The translations under genes and the position numbers were made by a program. The notes beneath the pieces were generated by a model. It was not told the DNA's origin and searched no databases. It worked only from the letters and a program-made list of their open reading frames with translations. This document shows, one piece after another, positions 7,356-17,837 of a DNA stretch of 64,000 nt. The stretch comes from Terebella lapidaria (taxonomy: Eukaryota; Annelida; Polychaeta; Terebellida; Terebellidae): positions 16,944,868 through 17,008,867 of the forward strand of contig OX424555.1 in NCBI GenBank assembly GCA_949152475.1. The letters are read 5' to 3'. Within the stretch, counting starts at the first letter, position 1. Every line of letters begins with the position of its first letter.

Positions 7356-8614
7356 TTTTCCGGCTGCTGCTGCTGCTGTCGTGGCTGCTGCAATTGTTGC
7401 TGCTGCTGCTGTTGTCGCGGCGACTGCTGCTGTTGTGGTTGACGCCGCTGCTGCTGCTGCTTCGGCTGCCTACAGTCTCGGGCAAAATGCCCTTTCCGGC
7501 CACAGTTGAAACATTCTAAATCCGCTCGGGAACTGCGCTGCTGCTGCTGCCGGCTAACCGCTTCCTTGACCTGAGTCATCAGATCCGCCATCTGCTGCTG
7601 AGTCTGCTCGGCTTGCTTCCGCAATTCGTTCACCTGCTGGCTCCACTCCGGCTCCGTGTTCAGCTGCCTCGTCCGGTGTCGCTCCGCTGGTCTGCTGTTG
7701 TCCGTTTTCATGATACTCTCATACTCGGTAGCGAAAGCCAGGGCCTGCGACAGCGTTTCCGGGTGGCTTTTCAATACCGACAACCGCATATCTCGGTTAG
7801 TCAGGCTGTTGCAGAAATGCATCTTCATGAGCACTTCTGTTGTTGCCGGATCTGCTTTTGGGTAAGCTAGCCGCGTCTTGCTCCGTATGTCTCTGGCCAG
7901 CTCGGACAGCTCCTCCTCCGGCTGCAATTTCCGTGTCTGCAATTCTGCCTGGAAAACAAATGTTTTCTCCCCCGGACAAAACTGCTGTTTTAATGCCGCC
8001 ACAACCGTATCAAAGCTGCGTCTCTGCTCCGCGGACAGATCCAGTAGTATGCTGCGGGCGTTACCCCTCAAACTGACACATAAGTTCAGCGCCTTTTCCT
8101 CTGCTGTCCAACGGTAGTACCGAGCGTATTCAAGGAGGTGAGCCTCATATTCCGGCCACGGATCAGTTCCGTCGTATGTCATTAATCTGGCTACTCCTGC
8201 CCTTGGTGCTGGCTGTTGTACTGCTTCTGCCTGCTGCTGCTTTCCGGTTACTGCCAGGTGCTGCTGAAACACCTCCATTTGGGTCGCCAATAATCTGGTC
8301 AGGTTGTCGACTAAGTTCTCTCCGCCTTCCGGGTCCGCATCCGGTTCCCGATCGCCAGCCTGGTCCGGAAAGTTAATTTCCGCCTCTGCTAACTGCTCTG
8401 CAGGCTGTTCTCCTTGAGGAACCCGGAGGGGCTCGTCTGCAACTGCTTTCTGCATTTCCGGCTGCAACAGCTTCCGCTCGGCAGGACGAACCGCTTCTTT
8501 TTCCGCAACCGGCATCTGCAACGGCTCAACTCCTACTGCTCCTACAGGCTGCTCCGTGTCCGACACGGCTGCCTTCAGCTGCTGTTCCGCCAATTTGCCC
8601 CGTCTAGTAGTCAT
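7352..8614 (-). CDS. Gag polyprotein with CCHC zinc knuckle
   Basis: 420 codons from the ATG at 8614, only 10 nt past the primer binding site. The middle part (about residues 165-310, beginning TYDGTDPWPEYEAHLLEYA) resembles the Gag/retrotransposon capsid region of Ty3/Gypsy elements. A CCHC knuckle (CFNCGRKGHFARDC) follows near residue 365, then a Gln-rich tail read from CAG repeats. It forms the particle and packages element RNA. The tail coincides with the gag-pol frame overlap. Stop TAG at 7352-7354. Confidence 0.9.
   Translation of the reverse strand: MTTRRGKLAEQQLKAAVSDTEQPVGAVGVEPLQMPVAEKEAVRPAERKLLQPEMQKAVADEPLRVPQGEQPAEQLAEAEINFPDQAGDREPDADPEGGENLVDNLTRLLATQMEVFQQHLAVTGKQQQAEAVQQPAPRAGVARLMTYDGTDPWPEYEAHLLEYARYYRWTAEEKALNLCVSLRGNARSILLDLSAEQRRSFDTVVAALKQQFCPGEKTFVFQAELQTRKLQPEEELSELARDIRSKTRLAYPKADPATTEVLMKMHFCNSLTNRDMRLSVLKSHPETLSQALAFATEYESIMKTDNSRPAERHRTRQLNTEPEWSQQVNELRKQAEQTQQQMADLMTQVKEAVSRQQQQRSSRADLECFNCGRKGHFARDCRQPKQQQQRRQPQQQQSPRQQQQQQQLQQPRQQQQQPEN
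7355..7361 (-). promoter_or_regulatory. Candidate -1 ribosomal frameshift site at the gag/pol junction
   Basis: The last gag codons are CCG GAA AAC TAG. The heptamer G GAA AAC directly abuts the stop, and slipping back one base enters the long pol frame, which overlaps gag from 7352 to 7469. This is close to, but not exactly, the canonical X XXY YYZ form. A CAG-rich stretch precedes it; no downstream pseudoknot was tested. Confidence 0.5.
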
Positions 8615-8624
8615 ACTGCAGATG

Positions 8625-8642
8625 ATCCCACCGCTGCCACCA
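8625..8642 (-). other. Primer binding site for tRNA-Leu
   Basis: On the minus strand the 18 nt TGGTGGCAGCGGTGGGAT begin 6 nt after the LTR end. Their complement ends in CCGCTGCCA-CCA, the 3' end I know for animal tRNA-Leu (AAG/UAG type). Position and orientation fix the transcription direction of the element. Confidence 0.85.
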
Positions 8643-9402
8643 AAAAGTTGTAACGGGTTTGAACCCTTCTGTGACGTCTTGATGAACCGGTTTTCTAGGG
8701 AGGTGGGTGAGTTGTTGTTTAACCGGAGCTGAAACGGTAAAACTCCGGGAAACTGCTACTGTTGTACGGTTGAACTCCGGCTAGAAGTCTCTAAGGTTGG
8801 TAGCGTGGTCTGGAATGGACCTCTTAACCGTTGCCCGACTGCTAATCTGCAACTGCACCTGTAAAGTAAGGATCCGGAGGCGTTTCCGTCTCCGGGTACT
8901 GCAACTGCTCCGTCGGGAAACCGCTTTACTGCAACAGCTCCGTCGTTTTCCGTCTTACTGCAAACTGCGACTGCGCCTGGAATAAAGAATCCGGGAACGT
9001 TGCCGTTTCCGAATACTGCAACCGCTCTGCCAGGTTCCGCCGCACTGCAATCTGCTCCGGTTGGCTCCGCCTCACCGCAACCTGCGACTGCACCTGAAAT
9101 GGAGTATCTCGGAAGTGTTCCTACTTCCGGTTACCGCAACCGCTCCGTCAGGTACTGCCTCTGCAACTCCGTCGTCCGGTACCGCCTCTGCAACTGCTTC
9201 GTCGTTTCCGTCTCTGCAACTGCTCCGTCCGATACCGCCTCCGTAGTTGCTCCGTTGATTTCCACCTCCGTCTCCGTCTCCGACTCCTTCCTCGGTGATC
9301 TGGGTTCTTAGATCACCCTAAGACGTCGTTACAACTTGGTCTTAACCGACTGTAGTCTTATCTCCCTTTACTCCGTATAACTGTCTTTTCCGGGAAACTA
9401 AC

Positions 9403-9469
9403 TTTATTATAACTTCCAGTTCCCTAACGAACACGGAAAAACAACTCGGTTGAAGTTTTCATGTTTATT
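9403..9469 (-). terminator. Polyadenylation signals in the LTR
   Basis: Two AATAAA hexamers on the minus strand (9464-9469 and 9403-9408), 145-210 bp past the LTR TATA box. This is where an R-region poly(A) signal is expected. Confidence 0.6.
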
Positions 9470-9610
9470 TTCCAAGTTCACAGTCGGAAGACTTAACTGC
9501 TATCATCTGGATGACTCTATCCGGAACAAGGGAGTACTCTGCTATGGGAGAAGGGGTCTGCACAGGTCGACGTCAGGACACCAACTCCGCCGTCCGCTGT
9601 GAAGCGGGGG

Positions 9611-9716
9611 CTTTTATAGACCTGAGACCCACGTCACGTGACCAACCTATTGTGACGTCATAGTCCGCCAAAACACTGATATTTTCCGGATTTCTAAAAA
9701 CACTCTAGAACCAATC
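9611..9716 (-). promoter_or_regulatory. LTR U3 promoter
   Basis: Minus-strand TATAAAA at 9612-9618. Upstream lie TCACGTGA (9634-9641), TGACGTCA (9653-9660) and a CCAAT motif at 9712-9716 in the opposite orientation. Transcription should start near 9585 and run through R and U5 into gag. The same set of motifs appears in the two internal promoters at 1091-1145 and 2357-2425. Confidence 0.75.
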
Positions 9717-10041
9717 AGTGGCTGACACGTCACCTTTTAAACCGAAAATGAGGCTGATCACATGACCTTCCGGAAATAACGTCATTACGTTTTTGTACTC
9801 CATTGTTCCGGCTCCGTGTCCGGTTCCGTCTCCGTCTCCGGATCCGTCTCCGGCTTTACCAACATCATAAATTACTAAGTTCCGAGACGGAAAACCTTTA
9901 AAACATTAACAATACGGAACCGTATGAACCTTTAAACACATATACACCCTAATAAACGGTTATTTAACCATAATATCACAAAATACTAACATAATCACCT
10001 AGGGGAAACCCTTGGGTACGCCCCAAAACCGTTACAATATC

Positions 10042-12599
10042 ATCAGAGAGGGTGTTGAATTGCCTCTCCTGTGGTGGATGAGCTGCTCTAGATATTTATC
10101 CAACTATGGTCCGTCAATTACAATTTTCATGGACAACTCTGAACGAATTCCGAAACCCTCATGTACTACATTATGTGCGTATATTCCCTGTGAACCATCC
10201 AAATTCCTCACCTACTGATAATATTTCGTTCAGCAGATTCCACTTAATGAAATAAAAGATGATAACAGGGAATTTATTGATATTGAATATATATTGATGA
10301 AGTTCACTGATAACATCGCGTATTCTCCTGAACCAATATGGGAATTGAATGATGCTTTACCTCCCATTGATGTCTTCCAATCAGATATTCTTGCAATATT
10401 CATCTGTCTATAATAGCCAGTCAAATATTTGTTGTTATCAACAACTTGAAACAAATCCCTACATGGGAATTATGACAATGGGAAGACTCAGCATTGGTCA
10501 CGCTTACACCTTCCACAATAATTTACAATTATTTACCAGATCGCTCTCCAAAATTCAACCAACATTGGCGATTAGTCTTAAAAGTCGGCGTTGGTCATAC
10601 AACTTCAGTTCATAAGATGGCCAGCGAAGTGTTGCCAACATCGACTGTACCATATTGGACCAACTTTGGATGTTGGATTTTGGTAATGCAAGTATAATCC
10701 TGTATGGACATATGTTATGTTGCCAATGTCTGAGCGACGTAGTTCATCAACGTTGAGACCAATGTCTACATAAAACCCAAATTCAACAGATGCCGCCAGT
10801 TTTTTTTTTAAATAGAAACTTAAATTGGTTAAATATTAGAGTTGACGAATGGCGTCGAACTTTGGTAGTATTTCTCAATAATATACCATAAAGTTGAATT
10901 GTTTTTGTTGTTTTACTATCGGTCTTGCACAATGATTCAATGATAAATTTGTCAATGGTAAAGTTTAAAAGCATTGCCCTAACGTTTCCTCATATTGTTT
11001 AGTCGAGGTTGACAATTAAGCGTGGATCAACGTTAGCCCAATGAGCACCATGTTAGTCTTAAAATTATATGCCAACATTGAGCCAATGTTCAGGTAAATT
11101 GTGTGTGTAAAATGTAAGCGTGCTATCTGGGCCATGTGGCTTTCAATGTTTCCCAACATGTTACAAAACCTTGAACAAAGAGAATATAGAGCATTCCATT
11201 GAGTATTTCCCTCCGTCTAATTGTCTGTAGTTTGGGAAGCACTCACATTTATGACCAGCTGATTGGAAATTGCACCGAAATGTAACTCATTAAATCTATC
11301 CACCCATAATTATACAGCCCAAGTATTGGAGCCCAATGTGAGGACCTTCTTGTTGGATCGTTCATATACTCCAGTAGGGAGATTAGGGATTCCACCTCCT
11401 TCCCTGGATTTTCGGCCTATCCCGATACAATAAGGGAAAAACTATACCCCATAACTTGAGTTAGTTTTGATTAATGATGAATAGTCTGCTGGATCTGGAA
11501 CGTCGCTTCGTTCTAATTGTACACCACCTTGGAATCATACATGTAGGCATCATATTCCTTTCTCAGTTATTTCTTGAAAACATTTTCGAAATCACGAAGA
11601 TACTTTCTCTGACATTTCAAACTAGGATGAACACTCAGTTCAAGGAAAATGTCCCAGACATATTCGATGGCCTGTGTTCATTGTACGAGTTGTATTGGGG
11701 GTGGCATAACCTATATATGAGATTTCGTGGAAAGCAGCAAACGAAATTCTAAAACTGCCACCATACATGCTAGTGGAAATAAACTTATACATGTACACGA
11801 ATGCATGATACTCATTACCAGCGAATACATTTTGAAAAGACTAACAAAGACACCGCGGTGGTATGAATGAAGTTTACTTTTGGAATCGACACCTCCGCCA
11901 TGATTCTCACACCTTTTATCCAACACTCTTATCATGTTCATCATGAAACATTTATGTGAATGTCCATCCCTGTTCATGTTTGTCGGACACAGGCGTCTAA
12001 AACAGGCTATTTGTGATTGATTTCAACCCCAATATGAGATGTGTTGACACGATTGTGTACTTTATGGAAGACCACATAATACCAAGAGGAAAGATGTGGA
12101 GTTCTGACAGAGCTGTCGAACACATATACCTCACATAAACGGTACATATACCTCAGTCAGCCTAACATAGTCCTGCATCCTGACCTCAAGGATGTCAAGT
12201 ACCAATCAGGTTGCTATCTGGAGGAGGTACATATCCTAAGTCTGACGTGCTAAGTCTCACTAGTAACAACGTAAGGGGACTTGAACAGAAATTGCTCGAA
12301 CTTCTGTAGTTCGAAGCATCGGGGAAACCCTGCTCAAAGGGTTAGTATATACTTTATCCACATAACTTTACTATTAGCGACGTTTATTGCATTCAGTAGA
12401 GTCGACCCTAGTGGATATGTAGTGGGTGAGGAAATTGGGAGGTTCGCAGGGAATATACTCACACAATGTAGTACATGATGATTTCGGGAAATGTATTTAG
12501 GGGTACCCATGTTTACAGTGTTGACAGTTCATTCCTATATATCTACTGTCAATATCTTTTATTTCATTCAATATACCCTAATAGACAAAACTGATACAA
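10042..12599. other. Intergenic, no gene seen; dispersed CCAAC/GTTGG repeat at about 10550-11110
   Basis: AT-rich DNA with only short frames that lack domains or splice context. Between about 10550 and 11110 short CCAAC/GTTGG motifs recur in both orientations (for example near 10559, 10660, 10760 and 11083), like a decayed interspersed repeat. I see nothing else I can support. Confidence 0.4.
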
Positions 12600-13350
12600 G
12601 TGGGTGAAGGTTCTGGGGGTGTACAGAGCCCATGAAATATTTGTTATTCAAAGCTAACACAGAAATGCTCGTTTTCAAAGGCCATATTGCATTTTCTTCA
12701 CGAATGAATGGTCTAATGTACTTGCAAGTGTGCTCATCCAAAAGATTTGGGTTGAAAACATATGTATAGACACCAAAATCATGTTTCTACTGTGGATAGT
12801 TCACGAGTTATTGCCGTTTTTGTGTTTTCATACCAGGTGTCGCGAAGAGACCCGTGCTCGGTTCAATCGTGTTTTCCCGGGTTTGCCCAACAGTGCCCAA
12901 ACTCTGGAAACCCAGGAATAATATTCCTAGCTATATACTGTCGCATGAAATATGTTTCAAACGGTACATCAGTGTGTGGGATTTCTGGTGGTGTACAGTG
13001 AGTGAACTGAGCCCATGAGAGAGATGTTGTTCAGAGCTAACACAAAAATGTTCGTTTTTGGAGGCCATATTGGATTTTCTTCACGAATGAATGGTCTAAT
13101 GTACTTGCAAGCGTGCTCATCCAAAAGATTGGGTTTGAAAACATATGTATAGACACCAAAATCATGCTTCTACTGTGGATAGTTCACGAGTTATTGCCGT
13201 TTTTGTGTTTTCGATGGTTCGCGTGTTTTTTCAGGTTTGCCCAAGGGTGCCCAAACTCTAGAAGCCCGAAATAATACTCCTAGCTATATACTATCACATG
13301 AAATATGTTTCAAACGGTACATATTTCATGAAATTTTTACCCCCCAAATA
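12600..13350. repeat. Imperfect tandem duplication, about 383-bp offset
   Basis: A block with CGAATGAATGGTCTAATG at 12701 recurs at 13084. Flanking text (CCAAAATCATG..., TGTGGATAGTTCACGAG) follows in the same order with scattered differences. Neither copy contains a convincing coding frame. Confidence 0.8.
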
Positions 13351-13367
13351 TCCAAATGGCCGACTGA

Positions 13368-13562
13368 CTATTTTCTTTGATGTCGTCTTTTTTTTCTTGC
13401 TGCAGGCTTCGTGATGTGTTGTTCAGTGTCGGAGGAGTCGAGGGAGCTTGATGACTCTTTGGCCTCAACAGTCACCTTTTTCTGAGGAACCCTTGTTATC
13501 TGCCCCACTATTCTCGGAGTATGCAGAGAACTAGCTGTAGTCGTCTTTTTCAGCATCTTCAA
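13368..13562 (-). other. Short Lys/Ser-rich open frame, not recognised
   Basis: 64 codons on the minus strand ending in a basic tail (KPAARKKRRHQRK). A Ser-rich stretch precedes it. It could be a nuclear-type exon end or chance. There is no domain and no paralog in the window, so coding status is unproven. Confidence 0.2.
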
Positions 13563-13659
13563 AACTTCTCTACATGTATTTCAATGTGTACACGTCTCGT
13601 CTGAGGTCAGGCAAACAATGGTCATCAACCCCGAAATACGCTCCTTTTTATAGCAATCG

Positions 13660-14060
13660 GCTACGATCGGGACAGTACGGGTTGGTCCGGGGTTGTCCGT
13701 GTTTGTGCCGGGGTGATCCGTCTTTGTGCCGGGATGAACCGGGACGGACCGTGTCATGTCCGTGGTGAAATGGGATGGTCCGTGTTCAATCGGGGTGATC
13801 CGTGATGGTCCGTGTTGATCCGTGTAGGCTCCGGAACCAATCGTACTAACACCGGGGTGGTCTGGGAAGCAATCCGTAGTTATACCGTGTTTATCCAGGG
13901 TCATCCTTCTTGGTGCCGTGATTATCCGTGGTGGCCTGCGTTTGATTGCCGTCGGACGACCGTTGACTGAAAAAAAACGTCATTTTATCCCGGATCACCC
14001 CGGATTACAGTTCATGTTGGTCCGGGAAAGTCCGCCATGACCCGTAGTGGATCCGGGGTT
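13660..14060. repeat. GC-rich irregular repeat built on TCCGTG/CCGGGGT
   Basis: Short units such as GGTCCGTGTTGATCCGTG and GCCGGGGTGATCCG recur with variable spacing for about 400 bp, in sharp contrast to the AT-rich flanks. The opposite strand reads a His-Pro-Gly/Thr-rich frame (13581-13904), which I take as a by-product of the repeat. Confidence 0.6.
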
Positions 14061-14079
14061 GGTGTGACTCTACCTTTAG

Positions 14080-14216
14080 GGGTATAGAAGTCTAAAATTT
14101 GTTAGAAAATAGCCGTTTGACTACCGGGTGAAGTTTGTCGAGTAATAAAACGATATCATTTATCATCGCAAAATATCAGCCAAAAACGGTGTAAACCAGA
14201 AAATCAGAGTATTGAG
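14080..14216. repeat. Solo end of the long-TIR MITE found at 21231-21767
   Basis: Shares with 21600-21767 the succession AGAAGTCT, GCCGTTTGAC, TATCATTTATCATCGCA..ATATCAGC and ATCAGAGTA. Only one end of the element is recognisable here. Confidence 0.5.
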
Positions 14217-14420
14217 TACTTTTTATCTCTTGTTCTGAACACAGATGCAGCCAGCATTAGTTAATACAAAATGGGAAGAATGCTAAGTTTGTGGATATCT
14301 CACCTGTTCAGTGTTCACTATATCAAGAAAAAGAGCGTTCAAAAGCACGCGTTTATATCCACATGCAGTGTTATCCATGTGCTGCATTTTGTCATCTCTC
14401 TTGCAAAGTATGCGCGCCAA

Positions 14421-14690
14421 CTTGTACTTGTACTTGTACTAGGGGTAAGAGGGGCGCCATAACTTGATGATATGCCCCCTAGACAAAAACCCGGGATCGG
14501 GGAAATCCCCTACTCTTTACGATAAACTCCAAGGGATCTTTTAGGTGCCAGACACCATTGACAGTCTCACAGTCTGCACTGGCGTGGGAGGTTTTCAGGC
14601 CCAAGTGGCGCTGACTCGCTGCGGACTCGAACCCACGACCTGTAGATCATGGGCCGAGCGCTCTTCCACTGCACCATAACGCCCCCCCCC
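14421..14690 (-). mobile_element. tRNA-derived SINE
   Basis: Minus-strand head with an A box (TGGTGCAGTGGAAGAGCG) and a B box (GGTTCGAGTCC, at 14623-14633), spaced as in a tRNA gene. A non-tRNA body of about 170 bp follows, then a tail of three TACAAG-type units at 14421-14438. The acceptor stem does not close, so it is not a working tRNA gene. A C run marks the 5' end. RNA polymerase III transcription and LINE-dependent copying are family knowledge, not seen here. Confidence 0.7.
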
Positions 14691-14709
14691 CCGGTATTCG
14701 CGCGTCTTG

Positions 14710-15545
14710 CCGCGTCTGTTTTTATATAGTTTCATTTGAGCAATGCTCACAAACAAGTTACTATGCGGAGAAAGCAGCTCAAAAGCGCAGTGCGAGTCCA
14801 CCAGAAACATAGACCTATTCGGCTGGGTGTTTCAGTTTAGCTCTCATTGATAATCACAGGAAAGCCGGCGCAGAGTTTATGAAGAGTGAATGGGAAAGAG
14901 AAAGGGGATAGAAGAAAGAGTTGAATTGTTGAAAAGAAAGAGAAGAAAAGGTTTCATAATATTTCAATTCACCGAAGCGCGAAGTGTATATTTATTACAT
15001 ATTTTGTGTCTCTATCCATTGGATATCACAAAATAATCTTTGTCAAAATCGGAAAAATTACTGGGCTTTCGTTTTCGTTATATATCACTTTACCAGGTAA
15101 CCTTTCAATATGTTCATATTTCGGCAGATACCTGTTGGTTTTTATTGTTGGTGTATGGAACCTCGTAAAATTGCTGTTTACGACTTTTACATACCTCCCG
15201 TCGACTTTTAAGAACCTCCCCGACCATTGCGACCTCCTAGTTTACCGCTTCCCCCACGTTCCATTATTGATTGGAAGTACTACTTTGAAATCTCATTTTT
15301 AGGTTACCGTACCTATGGTCCGATAACCTATTGACATGACGTTTTGTCCGTCGTCCGTCGTCGTCGTCTGTCACCTTCCACATTTTTATCTTTTTTGTTT
15401 ACGGGCGAATTTTTCTGAAATTTTGCATAAAAATACTTAAAAATAATTCAAGAAGGAGGTATTTTTTAGTTTTTTTATTTTCGCATTTTTTGGCGGCCAT
15501 TTTCTCAAAATCTGTTCAGTAACTTTTTATATTTTTGATACATAT
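14710..15545. other. Intergenic; dispersed repeat at about 15340-15545
   Basis: No gene seen. From about 15340 there is a repeat with GTCCGTCGTC runs, GGAGGTATTTTT and GGCGGCCATTTTCTCAAAATC. Related text recurs near 48700-48950, 52650-53000, 60240-60850 and 62300-63890 in either orientation. Confidence 0.5.
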
Positions 15546-15679
15546 TACTCCCCATATGTACTCCTATGATGACTATAAATTTCGTTGCGCTTGATTCGCT
15601 CGAAGTGGGCCATTTTGGCCCAAACTCGGCCCAAAAGGGGTTTTCCCATGTTAAATTCTCCTATGCTTTAAAATGGGAC

Positions 15680-17400
15680 ACATTATGCCTAATATCTCAC
15701 TTAATATTGAAATTAGAGACTAGGAATCAATTGTTGACATAAAGGAAATGATATATGCTGAATATTCTCATGACCTTGAATTTGACGTCTGACCTCAGTT
15801 TCAAGGTCAGAGCACAAAACGGCCTATATCTCGCTTATTATCGACATTACAGCTCAGTAATCAATTGTGAACATATAGGAAATGATATGTGCTGAATATA
15901 TTCTGATGACCTTGAATTCGACCTTTGACCTCATTTTCAAGGTCACACGACAAAATGGCTAATATCTCGCGTGTTATTGACTTTACAGCTTAGGAATCAA
16001 TTATGAACATATAGGAAATGCTATATGCAGATATTGTCATGGCCTTTAATTTGACCTTTGACCTCATTTTCAAGGTCACAGGACAAAATGGCTAATATCT
16101 CACTTATTATCGATTGTACAGCTTACAAATCAATTGTGGACATATAGAAAATGATATATGCTGATTATTCTCGTGATCTTGAATTTGACCTCTGACATCA
16201 TTTTCAAGGTCAAGGGCACAAAATGGCTAATATCTCGCTTTTTATCGACTTTACAGCTGAGGAATCAATTGTGAACATACAGAAAATGTTATATTCTGAA
16301 TATTGTCATGATCTTGAATTTGACCTTTGAACTAATTTTCGAGGTCACAGGACAAAATGGCTATTATCTCGCTTTTAATCGACTTTACAGCTTAGGAATC
16401 AATTATGTACATATAGAAAATAATATATACAGATTATTCTCATGACCTTCAATTTGACCTTTGACCTAAATGTCAAGGGCACGGGACAAAATGACTAATA
16501 TCTCCTTTATTATCGATTTTACAGCTTAGGAATCAATTGTGAACATATAGAAAATGATATATGTTGAATATTGCCATGACTTTGAATTCGACCTTTGACC
16601 TCATTATCAAGGTCAAAGGATAAAATGGCTGATATCTTGCTCCGCTATTGACTTTTTGGCTTGGGAACCAATTGTGGACATATAGAAAATGATCTACATT
16701 TAATATTTTGATGACCTTGAATTTGACTTTGAACTTGTTTTCAAGGTCAGAGCACAAAATGGCTAATATCTCGCTTATTATCGACTTTACAGCTTAGGAT
16801 TCGATAGTGAACATATAGGGAATGATATATGCTAAATATTGTGGTAATCTGAATTTGACCTTTAACCTCATTTTCCAGGTCAGAGAACAAAATGGCTAAA
16901 ATCTCGCTTGTTATCGACTTTACAGCTTAGGAATCGACTGCAAACAGGAAATGATATATGATGAATATTCTCATGACCTTGAACTAGATTTTTGACCTCA
17001 TTCTTAAGGTCAGATCACAAATGGCTAATATCTCAATTGTTATCAACTTTACAGCTTAGGAATCAATTGTGGTCAAACTCCAAACTTGATCAATGACCTT
17101 ATTTTCATGCTTCCTTTGACCTGATTTTCACGGTGACAGGACAAAATGGCTAATATGTCACTTATTGACTTCGTAGTGTGGGAATCAATGAAGGACATAT
17201 AGGAAATGTTATACGCCAAATATTCTGATGACCTTGAATGTGACCTTTGCCTTCATTTTCAAGGCCACAGCACAAAATTGCTAATATCTCTCTGATTATT
17301 GAATTTACAGCTTCGCAATCAACTGTGGACATGATATATGTTTAATATTATATATGTTGAATATTCTCTTGACCTTGGATTTAACCAATGACCTGGCTAA
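15680..17400. repeat. 134-bp satellite-like array, about 12 units
   Basis: The anchor CAAAATGG recurs at 15951, 16084, 16219 and 16353, giving a period near 134 bp. Each unit reads roughly: GGAATCAATTGTGAACATATAG, GAAATGATATATGCTGA, ATGACCTTGAATTTGACC, CTCATTTTCAAGGTCA, CAAAATGGCTAATATCTCGC, ATTATCGACTTTACAGC. Units diverge by point changes and small indels, more so towards 17100-17400. Related units occur at 60880-61470 and, inverted, at about 52500-52640. Confidence 0.9.
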
Positions 17401-17424
17401 CATCTAAAATATTTATAGGTAACT

Positions 17425-17537
17425 GACTGGATACAGTGTTTGAGGCCCGGGGTCGTGTCTGGGCCGTAGCACGCACGAGCTTGCAAGTGTGTCCATAGCA
17501 CAGACACAACCGAGGGCCTCAAACACTGTATCCAGTC
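17425..17537. repeat. Hairpin-forming inverted repeat with 24-bp perfect arms
   Basis: Left arm 17425-17448 (GACTGGATACAGTGTTTGAG...) is the exact reverse complement of 17514-17537. The 65-bp loop itself contains a weaker inverted pair (GTGTCTG/CAGACAC). Confidence 0.9.
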
Positions 17538-17544
17538 GATTAAC

Positions 17545-17837
17545 TTATTATTATATGCCGCATCATGATATGCATACCCCTCGGGAGAGATATAGTTACA
17601 AATGCTGACATTTTTTTAGCCATTTTAGACCCTGAGAGCACAGAATTTTATGGACATTTTCATGTACTACAAAACCAAAAACGTCATTTCGCCAGCGCAC
17701 GAATACGTAAGCTTCAAAAGACTGTCGGTTGCTATGCGCGATGCCGGTCAATATGAAGGAAGTCAATACCGCAATATATCGGACCGATTGCACTCTGTGT
17801 AATCCATTGTAGCATTTTCGTAGGCATATAATAATAA
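17545..17837. mobile_element. Small MITE-like element with 15-bp terminal inverted repeats
   Basis: TTATTATTATATGCC at 17545-17559 is the exact inverse of 17823-17837. The 293-bp body has no transposase frame. It abuts the hairpin at 17425-17537, and the two may be one composite element. Confidence 0.6.

Larger units (their letters stand above)
1..10036 (-). mobile_element. Large Ty3/Gypsy-type LTR retrotransposon with extra zinc-finger genes, truncated by window edge
   Basis: One minus-strand element: 5' LTR, tRNA-Leu primer site, gag with zinc knuckle, protease-RT-RNase H, integrase, then two C2H2 zinc-finger genes each with its own promoter. The order protease-RT-RNase H-integrase is that of Ty3/Gypsy elements. 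Base composition is sharply different from the rest of the window: very rich in CCGG and CTGC, with a purine-rich sense strand. It changes at 10036, where the LTR ends in a TG...CA-type terminus. The 3' LTR is not visible, so the element is longer than 10 kb. The long reading frames are open, suggesting recent activity. The 5 bases after the LTR (ATATC) would be the target duplication if repeated beyond the left edge. Confidence 0.9.
8649..10036 (-). repeat. 5' LTR (about 1388 bp)
   Basis: The ends are inverted: TGTAACGGGTTT at 8649 and AAAACCGTTACA ending at 10036, 10 of 12 matching as an inverted repeat. In sense direction: U3 (10036 to about 9590) with promoter, R with AATAAA signals (9464-9469, 9403-9408), and a long U5 of over 700 bp. 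U5 contains a degenerate repeat of the type GCAACTGCTCCGTC. The partner LTR lies outside the window, so the ends rest on inverted termini, PBS position and the composition break at 10036. Confidence 0.8.

Noticed and set aside
9000-9311. Plus-strand frames in the U5 repeat
   Set aside because: Low-complexity Ala/Ser/Pro frames created by the GCAACTGCTCC repeat.
8649-9332. Shorter LTR ending at CGTTACA near 9332
   Set aside because: The short inverted end matches, but the U3 promoter and poly(A) signals would fall outside. The longer form to 10036 has a better 12-bp inverted end and coincides with the composition change.
14421-14690. tRNA gene on the minus strand
   Set aside because: A and B boxes are present, but the acceptor stem does not pair and a SINE body follows.
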